The notes beneath the pieces were generated by a model. The model was not told the DNA's origin, did no database searches, and was given only the letters and a program-made list of their open reading frames with translations. From assembly GCA_036365145.1 (NCBI GenBank), contig JAEOAD010000888.1:1674001-1738000 (forward strand): a stretch of DNA of 64,000 nucleotides, written 5' to 3'. The translations under genes were made by a program, and so were the position numbers. The stretch is from Orientallactaga sibirica. Lineage: Eukaryota; Chordata; Mammalia; Rodentia; Dipodidae. Shown here in pieces: positions 25,901 through 33,165 of the stretch (within the stretch, counting starts at the first letter, position 1; every line of letters begins with the position of its first letter).

Positions 25901-26430
25901 ACATTTTCGTGTGTACTCTGGATCTCCGCCCCCCCCACCCCCCGCCCGCAGTCTGCATCCCGAGACTCCCTGCCTGTTTCATCTACAGCTCAGAAGCTTC
26001 CCAGGGACAGGGACATTCCCAGCTGGCTCACTGTTATGTCACAGCCCCTGCTACACAGTGGATCAAGTGAAGAACTGCTGAACAACCGAGTCTGGTAAAC
26101 CCCAGAACTAGAACAGCCAAACCATTTCAATCACCCACAGTCAAAGAGTGTCTGCTCAATGCTAGGCCCTGTAGCTGGCCTTGTGGACAGATGAAGTCCA
26201 AGGGCAACAGGAAGGCCTCTGGGACAAGGTGCTGCTGGATTATGGCCTTGAAGGCAGAGGTCAGCCATGCAAGTGTTAGAAAAAGTAGAGGAAGAGCAAG
26301 GACACCAAGAGGTCCCAGACTGGCTTGTGGACATGTGAAAGGAATTTAGCCCCACTGCCTGCGACCCTGGCAGAGGGTAGACAGCAGCAGTTACCTCCTG
26401 TACGACTGGGTCATCCTCCTCATTGGCCAT
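3315..26430 (-). CDS. POLR3E: RNA polymerase III subunit RPC5 (POLR3E), 18 coding exons, 3' end off window
   Basis: POLR3E encodes RPC5, which pairs with RPC4 (POLR3D) in the TFIIF-like heterodimer of nuclear RNA polymerase III and acts in initiation, termination and reinitiation on tRNA and other Pol III genes. Coding exons (descending): 26395-26430, 24548-24598, 21206-21283, 20139-20254, 19703-19785, 17882-17989, 17376-17425, 16409-16528, 15456-15541, 15095-15139, 14923-15014, 13995-14115, 7515-7596, 6688-6747, 6441-6598, 5926-5987, 4901-5424, 3315-3392. All joins are GT-AG and phases fit, giving about 650 codons; the human protein is about 708 residues, so about 60 C-terminal codons lie before position 1. 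The N-terminus MANEEDDPVVQE matches the mammalian protein. The N-terminal part is the RPC4-binding Sin_N/RPC5 region; the C-terminal extension in mammals carries winged-helix modules. No internal stop or frameshift was seen. Confidence 0.96.
3393..4900. other. POLR3E intron 18, unique sequence
   Basis: About 1.5 kb almost free of SINEs. Open frames here are non-conserved. No exon, RNA gene or clear repeat recognised. Confidence 0.6.
4901..5424 (-). CDS. POLR3E: POLR3E exon 18, large acidic and winged-helix exon (residues 450-624)
   Basis: The largest coding exon, 524 bases. It begins GPAGLVSGDQRVQ, has a basic helix (ERELQRRKEQ), an acidic low-complexity run (EELEAEVEEEEPMD-type) beside a SUMO-consensus-like IKEE motif near residue 498, then a conserved C-terminal module with RELKAFIEATFQRQFVLTL, FSGISDRMLQDTVLAAG and CKQILVP. 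Acceptor TTTTCACAG, donor GTAAGT. The acidic linker is the part most different from human. Confidence 0.95.
5926..5987 (-). CDS. POLR3E: POLR3E exon 17 (residues 429-450)
   Basis: The 62-base exon reads LEKVYNLVKETMPKKLDGQS. Acceptor TTTGCAG, donor GTGTGT. It leads into the charged linker of exon 18. Confidence 0.93.
6441..6598 (-). CDS. POLR3E: POLR3E exon 16 (residues 377-429)
   Basis: The 158-base exon starts LCAEDVKDFLEHMAVV and contains GWEFILPYDGEFIKKHPD and QRQHMLWSGIQA. Donor GTAAGG. Confidence 0.95.
6688..6747 (-). CDS. POLR3E: POLR3E exon 15 (residues 357-376)
   Basis: A phase 0-0 exon of 20 codons, MWKFTQNRWVV to KEVAAVTK. Acceptor CTCCCTCAG, donor GTAAGT. The aromatic and basic content fits a winged-helix core. 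Confidence 0.94.
7515..7596 (-). CDS. POLR3E: POLR3E exon 14 (residues 329-356)
   Basis: The 82-base exon reads DILYPKDSSSPHSG then VPAEVLCRGRDFV, ending in phase 0. Acceptor TTTGGCAG; the exon ends in T before donor GTAAGT. Confidence 0.94.
7597..9384. other. POLR3E intron 13, 3' part, mostly unique
   Basis: No SINE or exon recognised. A possible MIR- or L2-like scrap (TTCATGCCAGGTACCTAACTG) lies near 9045-9070. Confidence 0.5.
9385..10770. repeat. Dense SINE cluster with (TA)n
   Basis: B1 (-) 9385-9583 with a (TTTTA)n/(TTTA)n tail. (CT)n(TA)n 9838-9888, the tail of a B2 (-) 9838-10072, which is fused at CTCTCCAG to a B1 (-) 10072-10204. B2 (+) 10238-10410, B2 (-) 10420-10618, B1 (-) 10620-10770. 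Confidence 0.85.
11040..11085 (+). repeat. (GA)n microsatellite
   Basis: Perfect (AG)n of about 20 units following an older SINE-like stretch (10870-11040). Confidence 0.9.
11318..11925 (+). repeat. Two B2 SINEs and a B1 tail
   Basis: B2 (+) at 11318-11500 and at 11547-11735. A 3' B1 fragment (+) at 11848-11925 abuts the L1. Confidence 0.85.
11930..13520 (+). mobile_element. LINE-1, 5'-truncated 3' end
   Basis: Begins in the ORF2 3' region (TATGACCCAGCTATACCACTCC, then the AATGGAGTTCTACTCAGC-type motif), followed by about 1.2 kb of 3' UTR ending in an A-rich tail near 13505-13520. It lies inside POLR3E intron 13, antisense to the gene. Frames are broken; no L1 protein is encoded. Confidence 0.88.
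13523..13935 (+). repeat. Two B1 SINEs with (AAAT)n tails
   Basis: B1 (+) 13523-13700 with an (AAAAT)n tail; B1 (+) 13724-13935 with a long (AAAT)n tail (about 13871-13923), ending only about 60 bases before exon 13. Confidence 0.9.
13995..14115 (-). CDS. POLR3E: POLR3E exon 13 (residues 289-329)
   Basis: The 121-base exon reads KVMPFANLMSLLGPSVDSV then AVLRGIQKVAMLVQGNWVVK, part of a predicted winged-helix module. Acceptor CACCTCAG, donor GTAAGC. The next intron (7597-13994) is large and holds an L1. Confidence 0.95.
14923..15014 (-). CDS. POLR3E: POLR3E exon 12 (residues 258-289)
   Basis: The 92-base exon reads DKPVAPSNVLSMAQL through ADQIKILMKN. Acceptor TCCATAG, donor GTGAGT. A 234-codon open frame spanning exons 11-12 and their introns is only a read-through. 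Confidence 0.94.
15095..15139 (-). CDS. POLR3E: POLR3E exon 11 (residues 243-258)
   Basis: The 45-base exon reads EYLMMLMPPSQEEE and ends in AA; the Lys codon is completed by exon 12. Acceptor TTCCACAG, donor GTGAGT. Confidence 0.93.
15456..15541 (-). CDS. POLR3E: POLR3E exon 10 (residues 215-243)
   Basis: The 86-base exon starts DSRSEHERQYLLC and ends KTELVKSP plus two bases. Acceptor CCCCACAG, donor GTGGGA. Confidence 0.94.
15690..15920 (-). repeat. MIR SINE relic
   Basis: Contains TCCCACTTTATAGACAGGG, AAACTGAAGTTCAGAAAGG and AACGTGCCCGAGATCATGCA, the reverse complement of the MIR core. In POLR3E intron 9. Confidence 0.7.
16409..16528 (-). CDS. POLR3E: POLR3E exon 9 (residues 175-214)
   Basis: A phase 0-0 exon of 40 codons, from VRFSRPESEQARQRR to PWVHLHYCGLR. 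Acceptor CACCCCAG, donor GTGAGT. Confidence 0.95.
17376..17425 (-). CDS. POLR3E: POLR3E exon 8 (residues 158-174)
   Basis: A short 50-base exon reading (A)GDSSQDEAEEDVKQIT, an acidic linker. Acceptor TTTGTAG, donor GTGAGC. Human has ED where this copy has EE at one position. Confidence 0.92.
17660..17802 (-). repeat. B1 SINE
   Basis: AAAGTAGGGTCTTGATCTAGC through ATGCTGGGATTAAAGG; less than 100 bases from exon 7. Confidence 0.85.
17882..17989 (-). CDS. POLR3E: POLR3E exon 7 (residues 122-158)
   Basis: The 108-base exon reads ELHLTPLHGILQLRPSFSYL then a charged run DKADAKHREREAANE. Acceptor CGCCAG, donor GTGAGC. Confidence 0.94.
18360..18555 (-). repeat. B2 SINE
   Basis: (TA)n tail, then TTATTTGAGAGAGAGAG, ending CTAAGCCATCTCTCCAG. 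In POLR3E intron 6. Confidence 0.88.
18960..19440 (-). mobile_element. Ancient LINE-1 relic, split by a B2
   Basis: Diverged old L1 (CTTTGGCTTTTTGTGAATAAA), interrupted near 19150-19350 by a B2 (+). ACATCTG flanks the insert on both sides. Confidence 0.5.
19150..19350 (+). repeat. B2 SINE
   Basis: GGCTGGAATGATGGCTTAGC through CTCTCAAATAAGTAAAT, inserted in an old L1. Confidence 0.88.
19703..19785 (-). CDS. POLR3E: POLR3E exon 6 (residues 94-122)
   Basis: The 83-base exon carries KLMDKQTFCSSQTT followed by SNTSRYAAALYRQ. Acceptor CTTCCAG, donor GTACCC. Phase joins exon 5 (TC|G, Ser) and exon 7 (G|GT, Gly). Confidence 0.94.
20139..20254 (-). CDS. POLR3E: POLR3E exon 5 (residues 56-94)
   Basis: The 116-base exon starts VELEMAIDTLNPNYC and ends in the first two bases of a Ser codon. 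Its last base is C rather than the usual G, before donor GTGAGT. The strong downstream donor probably compensates. Confidence 0.93.
20525..20965. repeat. B2 SINE and an older composite rodent SINE
   Basis: B2 (+) 20525-20725. An older B3/B4-like element (-) at 20740-20965, recognised by GGGTCTCTCACTGGCCTGCAG and GGGGATTACAGGCATGCAC. Confidence 0.7.
21206..21283 (-). CDS. POLR3E: POLR3E exon 4 (residues 30-55)
   Basis: A phase 0-0 exon of 26 codons, starting YPVRPASMTYDD and ending AKIKPKQQK. The acceptor TTTATAG has a modest pyrimidine tract; donor GTGGGA. Confidence 0.94.
21770..22130 (+). repeat. B2 SINE followed by B1 SINE
   Basis: B2 (+) 21770-21970 and B1 (+) 21975-22130, back to back; ATACATGCC occurs on both outer sides (21761 and 22128 regions). 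Confidence 0.85.
22140..23050. other. POLR3E intron 3, unique sequence
   Basis: About 900 bases with no recognised repeat or exon. Small open frames are not conserved in any family I know. Confidence 0.5.
23050..23800 (+). mobile_element. Ancient LINE-1 relic, split by a B2
   Basis: A diverged L1 3' region (GTGACCATATAACCCAGTTAG, CCATAAACACGAAACAC, then GTATCTCAATAAAGTTGTT), interrupted by a B2 (+) at 23410-23600. Plus orientation, in POLR3E intron 3. Confidence 0.6.
23410..23610 (+). repeat. B2 SINE
   Basis: GGGCTGGAGGGATGACTTAG through CTCTCAAATAAATACTT, inside the ancient L1. Confidence 0.88.
24005..24420 (-). repeat. MIR SINE split by a B1
   Basis: MIR core pieces at about 24005-24085 (ATTATTACTATCACCACTTGG) and 24318-24420 (GAAACTTGCTCAACGGGC, then CTCTAACCACTGC), separated by a B1 (+) with a purine-rich tail at about 24090-24318. 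Confidence 0.65.
24548..24598 (-). CDS. POLR3E: POLR3E exon 3 (residues 13-29)
   Basis: A phase 0-0 exon of 17 codons reads IDVYLAKSLAEKLYLFQ, identical to what I recall of the human protein. Acceptor TTTCCAG, donor GTAATG. It begins the Sin_N/RPC5 domain. Confidence 0.94.
24900..25290 (+). repeat. L2-like ancient LINE relic
   Basis: Pyrimidine-rich L2 3' region pattern: CACATGCTGGTCCCTAATGCC, then AAAGACTCAGCAGAAACCTGC. Diverged, so family assignment is tentative. Confidence 0.45.
25490..25892. repeat. B2 SINE nested in an opposite B2
   Basis: The outer B2 (-) starts near 25490 and breaks off at AAGCACCTT (25658). An inner B2 (+) runs 25659-25865. The outer head resumes as GGCCATGTCTCCAGCCT (25875-25892). 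Confidence 0.75.
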
Positions 26431-26466
26431 ACTAGGGAGAGCCAGCCACACAGTCCCCGACTGGAT
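26395..26466 (-). CDS. POLR3E: POLR3E exon 2 with start codon
   Basis: Acceptor TTTGCAG precedes 26466 and donor GTAACT follows 26395. The ATG is at 26430-26428 and opens residues 1-12 (MANEEDDPVVQE); the first 36 bases of the exon are 5' UTR. This start is chosen because it reproduces the conserved mammalian N-terminus. Confidence 0.93.
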
Positions 26467-26752
26467 CTGCAAAGAGAGCAAGAGACCTGGACGTCAGCCA
26501 ATCATTCCAGCAACCTTTTTGAGTCCGTGGACGCTATACAAGGAGGGAGGAGCCCAAGACAACACACTGTCTCCTTCCTGTGGAGGCAACAGGCAGAAGC
26601 CAACAAGGAGTGCAGCAGATAGACCGAACTCAACATGTCAGTCACAGCTCTGGGAAAAAATTAATGACTGGTTTTACAGGTTTCTTTTTCAGTACGTTTT
26701 TTTAAAGGTAGGATTCATTCTATCCCAAGCTGACATGGAACCCACTCTATAG

Positions 26753-26915
26753 TCCCAGGCATGGTGGCACACACCATTAATCCCAGCACTCAGAAAGCAG
26801 AGGTAGGAGAATCACTGTGAGTTCGAGGCCACCCTGAGACTACATAATGAATTCCAGGTCAGCCTGAGCTAGAGTGAGACCCTACCTGGAAAAACCAAAA
26901 CAAACAAACAAAAAT
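26753..26915 (+). repeat. B1 SINE in POLR3E intron 1
   Basis: CCCAGGCATGGTGGCACAC through TGGAAAAACCAAAAC. A B1 (-) scrap precedes it at 26700-26752. Confidence 0.85.
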
Positions 26916-27599
26916 ACTTAACATACTTTTCTCTGGGGTATTTGAGAGGCATGATTATCTTCATCTTACAATAAAAATCCTGCAAGACCAAGAACTTCAA
27001 ATCTAGGCTTTGAGACTTCAGTGACAGCTGTGGGTGGGAGTTCAGTGGGGGTGGAGCATTCCTGTTTGGGGGGGGGCTTGAGGAATGCAGGGCTCAGATA
27101 AGCACAATAGAGCAGCAGAGAAATTCCCAGGGGGAAGCCCCCCAGGACATCGGCAGGTCTCCACCTCTCCTGTGCCCAAGGGCAGGGGAAGAGCACTGCA
27201 GCTTTTGTCACCACAGCTCAGCTGCTTAGGATGTAGAGAGGCCTAAGCACATGACTCAGCACCATGATGCCCCCTCTGAAACCCCCAGCCCACCCAAACA
27301 CTGCCCCATCCATGATGCTCTTCCTCTCCACCCCCAGTCCAGCCAGCTCATCTCTTGCCTCTGGACTCCTGTAGTGGCTGCTCAATTGTATAGCCAAGGA
27401 CCCATTAGGAAGCCAAGTCAGATGGTTAACACTATGCAAAGGTCCCAAGGCTGCCCACTTAGCTCAGAGAGGGGCATCGGCACCACGAGTCTCAACAGAC
27501 TTTAGCCCTTTGACCCCAGACCTCATCCTGTCCCTGGGGGGCCTGCATGACTGCTCTACTATTGATAATTTCCAGACTCCCAGCTGCACCTCTTACAGC

Positions 27600-28020
27600 T
27601 TTGCTCAAATGTCACCTCACCCCTAAGGCACTTCTGTTCCCTCTTTGCAAACTGTCCCTACTCTGTTCTGACCTCCATAAAACTTATCATCTTGGGGGCT
27701 GGAGAGATGGCTCAGCGGTTAAGGTGCTTGCCTGCGAAGTGACCCAGGTTCAGTTCTCCAGTACCCAAATAAAGCCAGATGCCCAAAGTGGTGCATGCAT
27801 CTGGAGTTTGTTTGCAGTGGCTAGAGGCCCTGGCAGACCCAATCATTCCCCCCCCACTTGCAAATAAATAAATAATATTTGAAAAATTAAAAAAGAACTT
27901 ATCATGGGACAGCATATGCTCTGTCTGCCACTAAGCTGTAAGTTACATGCAGACAAGGACTTTAGTCAACTCTGTCCCTTACTGTATGTATCCTTGGTGC
28001 CCAGCCACAGTGATTGAGAA
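27600..28020 (+). repeat. L2 relic interrupted by a B2 with clear target duplication
   Basis: L2 3' pattern (AAATGTCACCTCACCCC, then AAGGACTTTAGTCAACTCTG). A B2 (+) at 27691-27895 splits it, flanked by AACTTATCAT at 27681-27690 and 27896-27905. In POLR3E intron 1. Confidence 0.7.
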
Positions 28021-28419
28021 AAATGGACCATAGGGGCTGTATAGCAGGAAGTGCAGAGGAAGTAAGATCGGAGGGAAATGAGCCAGAGATAGTTTGGGAC
28101 AGGGAGGGCTGGGTGAAAGTCTGAACTTAGATCAAATGGTGTGGGGTGGCAGGAAAAGACCCCACACCATCCACACTGCTACCAAATGGCACAAGTGGAA
28201 ATGTGTCACTTACTTTTCCAGTGGGTGCTCAGTGACCAGCTGGGACAAGGAAACTGATTCCATGCAGTAAAAGCCTGGGAGGTTCTCAAGGCCCAGTTCT
28301 TTCCTGGCTGTAATTTTGCTTGGGGGGGGGGGGGATCTGGCCATCCCTGCTATGAGGGATGCTGAGGCATCCTCTCAGCTAGAAGACAGAAGCTTCTCCT
28401 TCTAGCACCACATCTGATT

Positions 28420-29425
28420 TTGTCTATTTCTGTTTTTGAGACAGGGTCTCACTATAGCCCAGAATCACCTGGAACTCAGTGATCCTCTTACCTCTACCTC
28501 CCTAGGGATTAAAGGAGTGCAGCACCATCTGATGCCCAGCACACATCTGATTGATGGGGTTAATGCAAAGGATGTCACCTTCCTTCAGACTCTTAGCCAA
28601 CAGGATCCACCTCAATAGCTTTCAAATAATCCACAGTAAGAAATTCTTTTCAGGGCTGGGGAGATGGCTCAGCAGTTAAAGGTGCTTGCTTGAAAAGCCT
28701 GCCGACCTAGGTTCTATTCCCTAGTATTCATGTAAAGCCTGATGTACAAAGTGGCCCATGAATATGGCGTTTGTATGCAGTGGCAAGAGGCCCTGACAAG
28801 CCCATATTTACTCATTCATTCATTCTCGTCCTCTCCTCACAGATGAGTAACTTTTTTTTTTGGGGGGGGGGGGCTCGAGGTAGGGTTTCACTCTAGCCCA
28901 GGCTGACCTGGAATTCACGATGTAGTCTCAGAGTGGCCTTGAACTCATGGCGATCCTCCTACCTCTGCCTCCCAAGTGTTGAGATTAAAGGTGTGCGCCA
29001 CTACACCCAGCAAAAATATTTTTTAAAGTTATTTGTTTTCAATTTGTATTTTTAAAAAAAATTTAATAATTTATTTACAAGGGAGGGAGAGAGAGAGAGA
29101 GAGAGAGAGGGAGGAAGATAAAGAGAAAGAGTGCACCAGAACCTCCAGCCACTGCAAACTCCAGACATATGCTCCACCTTGTGCACCTGGCTTACATGGG
29201 TACTAGGGAATCGAACCTCAGTTCTTTGGCTTTACAGATAAGTGCCTTAACCTCTAAGCTATCTCTCCAGGCCCTAAAAATTCTTCTTATGAGTCAGACA
29301 TGGTGGCGCATACCTTTAATCCCAGAGCTCAGGAGGATTACTGTGAGTTCAAGGCCACCTAAGACTACATAGTGAATTCCAGGATGAGCCTGGGCTAGAG
29401 CGAGACCCTACCTTGAAATACCACG
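28420..29425. repeat. SINE cluster in POLR3E intron 1
   Basis: Old B1 (-) 28420-28535, B2 (+) 28653-28820, B1 (-) 28848-29010, B2 (-) 29060-29275, B1 (+) 29290-29425. An older B1 (+) lies at 29630-29745. Confidence 0.85.
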
Positions 29426-29769
29426 AGAGGTCAGCGCAGAGCAGAAGATAGGCATAAAATGTAGCTAAAGCAAAGCTCCATGAAGTGATGGACCACGGGC
29501 ATGAAGTGATGTTTTCTACCTTGCACTTGCCAAATAAAATGCTGGTGACAACCCCTAAGCTGTTTCACAACCCTTGCTAATAGATCTTGACCTACAGTCT
29601 GAAGAGTAATGATCCAACAGGCTTCCTGAGCTGGGAATGGCAGAGCAGACCTGGAATCTTGGCCCTCAGGAGGCTGAGGCAGGAGGATCAGAAGTCTGAA
29701 ACCATCACAGGGCTATCTAGGGAGGTCCTGTCTCAACAAAGTAAAACAAAAGTGACTACCTACAGCCAC

Positions 29770-30240
29770 GCTTCCCTATCCTCATTCTCCCAGCAACCAG
29801 CAGTCCTTGTATCAGAGCAAAGCACACCGCTGTCCTCCTCAAAACCCCTCAACTGTCCCACAAAACACAACCTAAACTTCTTCCCAAGCTTCCTAAGGCC
29901 CCTCCATGACCTTGCCTCTGCCTCCCCCTAACTATCTCCACCTGTCCTATTGGCCACGTTCACAGCCTCCAACAGGCCAAGCCCCAGCCTGCCACAGGGC
30001 CTTTCCAGGCATCTCCTTTCCTTAGATATAACCATCACCACCCCTGCCCAAAACTAGACAGGTTTCCTGACAATCCGATCTTGAACTACCCCTTGCAGTC
30101 ACTAGCACAACTCCTTGACTTACCTTCCAGTGGTTCTTGCAACCTGGAAGTTCCTGATCCATTTGCTTAGGTGTTGGCTGCCTAGACTAGAAACTCCATG
30201 AAGGCTTGCCAACACTTCAGATTCCTCAACCATAAGGTAA
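29770..30240 (+). repeat. L2-like relic
   Basis: L2-like pyrimidine-rich tract with GCCACAGGGCCTTTCCAGGC and an end resembling CTAGAAACTCCATGAAGGC. In POLR3E intron 1. Confidence 0.45.
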
Positions 30241-30254
30241 GGCAAGAATTATAT

Positions 30255-31258
30255 TTGTGGCTGGAGAAATGGCTCAACAGCTAAGACCTGCAAAGCCTAA
30301 TGACCCGAGTTTGATTCCCCAGTAGCCACATAAAGCCAGATGCATAGTGGCACATGCATCTGAAGTGTATTTGTAGAAGCTGGAGACCTTGGAGCACCCA
30401 TTCTCTCTCCCTCTCTCATCTCTCTCTGCTTGCAAATAAATAAATATTTATTTTGCCAGGTGTGGTGGCGCTCGCTTTTAATCCTATCACACGGGAGGCA
30501 GAGGTAGGAGGATTGCCATGAGTTCCAGGCTACCCTGAGACACATAGTGAATTCCAAGTCAGCCTGGGCTAGAGTGAGACTCTACCTCAAAGAAGGAGGA
30601 AAAAAAAAAAGAGAGAGAGAATATTTATTTTACTTTAAAATTCTGTTAAAAATGAATTAATAAAAAAAAAATAGGAGAGCTGGGCGTGGTGGCACACGCC
30701 TTTAATCCCAGCACTCTGGAGGCAGAGGTAGGAGGATAGCCATGAGTTCAAGGCCAACCTGAGATTACAGAGTGAATTCCAGGTCAGCCTGGGCTAGAAT
30801 GAGACCCTACCTCAAAACCACCCCCTACACCCTCCCCAAAAAAATAGGAGAAACAATAACATCAACTTTATTGTTTTTATTTCTATTTTGGGGGCTGGAG
30901 AATTGGCTGAACGGTTAAGGCGTTTGCCTATGAAGCCTAAGGACCCCACTGCGATTCCCCAGGACCCACTTAAGCCAAATGCACAAGGGGTGCATGCATC
31001 TGGAGTTCGTTTGCAGTGGTTAGAGGCCCTGGCATGCCCATTCTCTCTTTCTCTCTATTTGCCTCTTTCTCTCTCAAATAAATAAAATTCTATTTCAGGC
31101 TGGAGAGATGGCTTAACGGTTAAGGTGTTTGCCTGCAAAGACAAAGGATCCCAGTTCAATTCCCCAGGACCCACGTAAGCCAGATGCACAAGATGGCACA
31201 TGTGTCTGGAGTTTGTTTGCAGTGGCTGGAGGTCCTGGCATGCCCATTCTATCTCTCA

Positions 31259-31300
<42 letters not shown>

Positions 31301-31655
31301 TAAATAAATAAATAAAATATTTTTTTTTAAATTGTATTTCAGCCAGGCATCGTGGCGCATGCCTTTAATCCCAGCACTCGGGAGGCAGAAGTAGGAGGAT
31401 CACCATAAGTTCAAGGCCACCCTGAGACTACATAGTGAATTTCAGGTCAGCCTGGACTAGATTGAAACCCTACCTCGGGAAAAAAAAAGAAAAAAGAAAA
31501 AAAATTGTATTTCATCAGGAACAGGAGTGTCTCACTCTAGCCCAGGCTGATCTGGAATTCACTCTGTAGTCTCAGGGTGTCCTAGAACTCATGGCGATCC
31601 TCCTATCTCTGCCTTCCAAGTTCTGGGATTAAAGACGGGGCATGTCTGGCTAGGA
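30255..31655. repeat. SINE array in POLR3E intron 1
   Basis: B2 (+) 30255-30450, B1 (+) 30455-30625, B1 (+) 30678-30840, B2 (+) 30892-31090, B2 (+) 31099-31325 with a (CT)n run, B1 (+) 31343-31505, B1 (-) 31510-31655. The last two form a tail-to-tail inverted pair. Confidence 0.88.
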
Positions 31656-31789
31656 TTAGTACTTTTTAAAAAATTTACAGAGCTTTACTCAAATACCTAA
31701 AACTTACCTGGCACCAAACAGACGCCCAATATAGCCCAAAAATTATATATATTTAATCTTGCCTTTAGCTGTGCAAATCAAACTCTGGA

Positions 31790-31892
31790 ATGCCCAATTT
31801 AAAAATAAGAAAACAGGTTCGGAGACTAATTTGTCCAAGGTCACAGCCCCTGAGAACCCGTGTTTTTATTCTTAACCACCACGCTGCACACC
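31790..31892 (-). repeat. MIR SINE, head-to-head with the Pol III-competent MIR
   Basis: Reverse-orientation MIR: AATAAGAAAACAGGTTCGGAG, then AAGGTCACAG, then CTTAACCACCACGC. Its own boxes are degraded (GGTTCTCAGG in place of a B box). Another minus MIR scrap (TATCCCCATTCCACAGATGAGGC) is near 32236-32258. Confidence 0.75.
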
Positions 31893-31902
31893 TCTTTGAT
31901 AA

Positions 31903-32060
31903 CAGGCTGTGTGGTGTAGTGGGTAAGAAGGTGGACTTGAGAGAGGAACCTTACGGGTTCAAATCCCACCTCTGCTACCCCTGTCATGGGGCCCTGCTGT
32001 GAAATGCCCCTCCTCTTTGGATCCTTTGCTTATTTTCATCCTTAAAACGAGGATAAGAAA
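31903..32060 (+). ncRNA. MIR element with intact Pol III A and B boxes, antisense in POLR3E intron 1
   Basis: A MIR SINE in plus orientation. A box TGGTGTAGTGG is at 31912-31922 and B box GGTTCAAATCC at 31956-31966, 33 bases apart, both matching the Pol III type 2 consensus. The predicted start is near 31900; the first TTTT is at 32033-32036 and another at 32132-32135, so transcripts of about 135 or 235 bases are possible. Transcription would run toward the POLR3E promoter about 1 kb away. In mouse, an antisense MIR in Polr3e intron 1 is known to be transcribed by Pol III. That this copy is active here is inference. Confidence 0.8.
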
Positions 32061-32319
32061 AGTAGCAACTCTACCATGGGAGTGCAGAGGAGTGAATGGA
32101 ACGTACAGCACTGTCACTACGTGGCAACATGTTTTCTTGCACTATTACACAGGATGCGACAGCCACAAGTGAAGCTGCAAACGGGAACGTTGCAGGTTTA
32201 GCTCCAACCACGACCCTAAACCGGGACTTACTATATCCCCATTCCACAGATGAGGCCATTGTGGCGACCCCTGCGATCGCTTCTTTGCGCCCCCTTAGCT
32301 GACATGCCAAAACGACCTT

Positions 32320-33095
32320 GATGAGCCGGCGCCCCTGTGACTGAAGGGCCGAGGCCGGGGACCCGGCAGGCTCTCGGGTCAATGAATGAGGCATCCCGGG
32401 CCCGGCCGGGCAGGGCTGATCGGGTTCAGCTGGGAGGAAGGCCCGGCCGGGCGCTGGTACCCTCCGTGGGTCCGTCCCTCCCCTGCCCCTCGGGCCCCGG
32501 CGTCGGGCGGGTCCGGCTGGCTCGCTCGCTCGCTCGCGGTGGTCAGGCCCCTTCCCACGCCCTGCACGCCGGCGGGACAGGTGCTCTCCGGTGAGGCCCG
32601 GCCGACGGGGCGGGGCGGCCGGACCCTGAGTCACCGCGGCCGCCGCGCTCCGAAGACGCCCACCGGGCCGGGCCGTCGGGGCCCGCGGGCACCGGGGTCT
32701 CCTGAGGTGGGCCGCCCGCGCCCCCCGCCCGCGTCCCGGGAGACCCCAAGCGGCCCCTCGCTCGGAGCGACGCGGGCCTCGGCGGCCTACTCCGGAGCGC
32801 AGCCCGGGCCCAGCTCGCGGGGACGGCGGTCACGCCCGGGCCCCAGGGCCGCCGCGTCGGGACCCACCTTTCCGCCGGGGCCGCGCGCGGGCGGCGGCAA
32901 CGGCCCAGGAACCCGCGGGCTGCAGAGGCGGCGGCGGCCGGGTCGCGTCTCAGGCGGTCGCCATGTTGCTGGGGGAGAAACTCCGGCGGACACGTGGGGG
33001 GAGCGCGCCGGCCTCGCGCTTCCTCTTACCCACAATGCCCGCCCCGGCGCGCCCCGCCTCCTCCGCCCGGTGCAGCGGCCAAGCGCATCGCCAGG
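32320..33095. other. CpG island at the POLR3E 5' end
   Basis: About 780 bases extremely rich in G+C and CpG, in contrast to the AT- and SINE-rich flanks. It holds no SINE. Long open frames across it, up to 251 codons of Pro/Arg/Gly-rich sequence, are explained by composition. Confidence 0.92.
32868..33050 (-). promoter_or_regulatory. POLR3E: POLR3E promoter and probable exon 1 (5' UTR)
   Basis: GC-rich, TATA-less sequence in a CpG island just downstream of the tRNA gene. A probable exon 1 donor (GGAAAG|GTGGGT) ends the exon at 32868. Candidate sites: a YY1-like AACATGGCGAC on the minus strand (32957-32967), an E-box CACGTG (32991-32996), and a CCCACAATGCC ZNF143-like core (33029-33039). The transcription start was not mapped. 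The first ATG in this block (32964-32962) opens a four-codon frame ending TGA, a possible uORF. Confidence 0.65.
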
Positions 33096-33150
33096 GGTCG
33101 CTGGTGCGATCGCAAAACAGAACAGAGAGCGACCGCACTGAGACTAAAAG

Positions 33151-33157
33151 AAAAAAA
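33151..33157 (-). terminator. Pol III terminator of the tRNA-Leu gene
   Basis: A run of seven T on the minus strand starts nine bases after the tRNA 3' end, followed by another TTTT. Four or more T on the non-template strand stop Pol III. Confidence 0.88.
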
Positions 33158-33165
33158 TTTCACCT

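Noticed and set aside
31903..31980. Possible functional tRNA gene
   Set aside because: A and B boxes are present, but no acceptor or anticodon stem pairs and the sequence continues as MIR core. It is a MIR, not a tRNA.
32071..32634. 187-codon open frame on the minus strand
   Set aside because: Spans MIR relics and the CpG island, with no conserved protein pattern. It lies in POLR3E intron 1 and includes no recognisable exon.
32386..33141. 251-codon open frame on the plus strand
   Set aside because: It lies in the CpG island, is Pro/Arg/Gly/Ala-rich and low-complexity, has no known domain, and several frames on both strands are open here because of high G+C.
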